Positions 5,155 to 5,312 of a DNA stretch of 5,312 nucleotides are shown here, piece after piece. Source of the stretch: an uncultured Gemmiger sp. (GTDB taxonomy: Bacteria; Bacillota; Clostridia; Oscillospirales; Ruminococcaceae). Position 1 is the stretch's first letter. Each line of letters begins with the position of its first letter. The stretch covers positions 1-5,312 of the forward strand of contig CALWNS010000128.1 in assembly GCA_944382805.1 (NCBI GenBank), read 5' to 3'. The translations under genes were made by a program, and so were the position numbers. The notes under the pieces are model-generated. The model had not been told where the DNA came from and did not search any database. It was given only the letters and a program-made list of their open reading frames with translations.

Positions 5155-5265
5155 TGTGTAGGGCGGGCGTTCACGCCCGCCGCACCGATGAATTTTCCAA
5201 AAATATCGGCGTTCCCCGTTTTTGAATTTTCCAAGGTGCGGCGGGCGAAATCGCCCGCCCTACAA
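5155..5265. repeat. Long BIME-like unit R5
   Basis: This is a near-identical copy of R3, about 286 bp downstream, with the same hairpin words and the same nested inverted repeats. Differences are confined to the AT-rich core, where TGAATTTTCCAA occurs twice as a direct repeat (5189-5200 and 5223-5234). In R3 the corresponding sites have diverged. Confidence 0.8.
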
Positions 5266-5312
5266 TGCGAGGCAAACGCTCTGCGGGATGGCAACGCGCG
5301 TAAAAATCATGT

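Larger units (their letters stand above)
4737..5310. repeat. Two tandem copies of a ~287-bp macro-unit
   Basis: A short unit, spacer, long unit and spacer (4737-5023) are followed by the same order at 5024-5309, and a third copy starts at the window edge. The offset is 286-287 bp throughout. The 86 bases 4941-5026 are identical to 5227-5312, and 4737-4784 is identical to 5024-5071. The main difference is the second hairpin of the short unit together with its adjoining spacer. This implies recent tandem duplication followed by local exchange, or the reverse order. Confidence 0.85.
4604..5312. repeat. Right palindromic-repeat array (BIME-like units)
   Basis: From 4604 to the window edge the sequence is entirely repeat units plus 44-48 bp related spacers. 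Short units start at 4604, 4737 and 5024, and long units at 4868 and 5155. A further unit start (TGT) lies in the last three bases. No credible gene is present. The 80 bases between the deoC terminator and the first unit (4524-4603) hold nothing I can identify. The array continues beyond the window. Confidence 0.85.

Noticed and set aside
4604..5312. CRISPR array
   Set aside because: The regular spacing is suggestive, but the 'spacers' are homologous to one another, the repeats are 84-112 bp double hairpins with variable stems, and no cas gene is present.

Overview
This is a GC-rich bacterial chromosomal segment, most likely from a clostridial Firmicute of the Oscillospirales/Ruminococcaceae (Faecalibacterium-, Gemmiger- or Subdoligranulum-like). 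That assignment is inference. It rests on the IspH-ribosomal protein S1 fusion, which is typical of Clostridia, on strong AAAGGAGG-type ribosome binding sites, and on the high GC content. No 16S or other taxonomic marker is present.

Layout. All genes are on the + strand. Positions 1-377 hold an array of palindromic repeats. Next comes plsC (482-1168, acylglycerol-phosphate acyltransferase), which overlaps by 20 bp a fused ispH-rpsA gene (1149-3104). A strong intrinsic terminator (3128-3158) follows. Then come a GtrA-family membrane protein (3177-3623), a 52-residue single-TM small protein (3649-3807) and deoC (3804-4460, deoxyribose-phosphate aldolase), which overlaps the small ORF by ATGA. 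A second very strong terminator (4482-4523) closes the gene block. From 4604 to the right edge the same palindromic repeat family resumes.

How the genes fit together. plsC and ispH-rpsA join phospholipid synthesis, isoprenoid precursor synthesis and translation initiation in one transcript, a known clostridial arrangement. Inside the fused gene, at the domain junction, there is a full AGGAGGT sequence and an in-frame ATG (1977). Further upstream is an AT-rich patch with a plausible extended -10 promoter. S1 may therefore also be made as a free 375-residue protein. The gtrA-small ORF-deoC group starts only 18 nt after a terminator and looks read-through dependent.

The most unusual part is the flanking repeats. 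Each unit is GTAG followed by a hairpin, a linker, a second hairpin and CTAC, the layout of a BIME built from two inverted REP sequences. The stems are near-perfect palindromes with 2-nt loops, but the stem 'words' differ from unit to unit, while the GTAG/CTAC ends, linkers and spacers stay recognisably the same. Words are reused in both positions. The units recur about every 131 bp, with a higher-order tandem period of about 287 bp on the right. No protein-coding gene is credible in 1-481 or 4524-5312.
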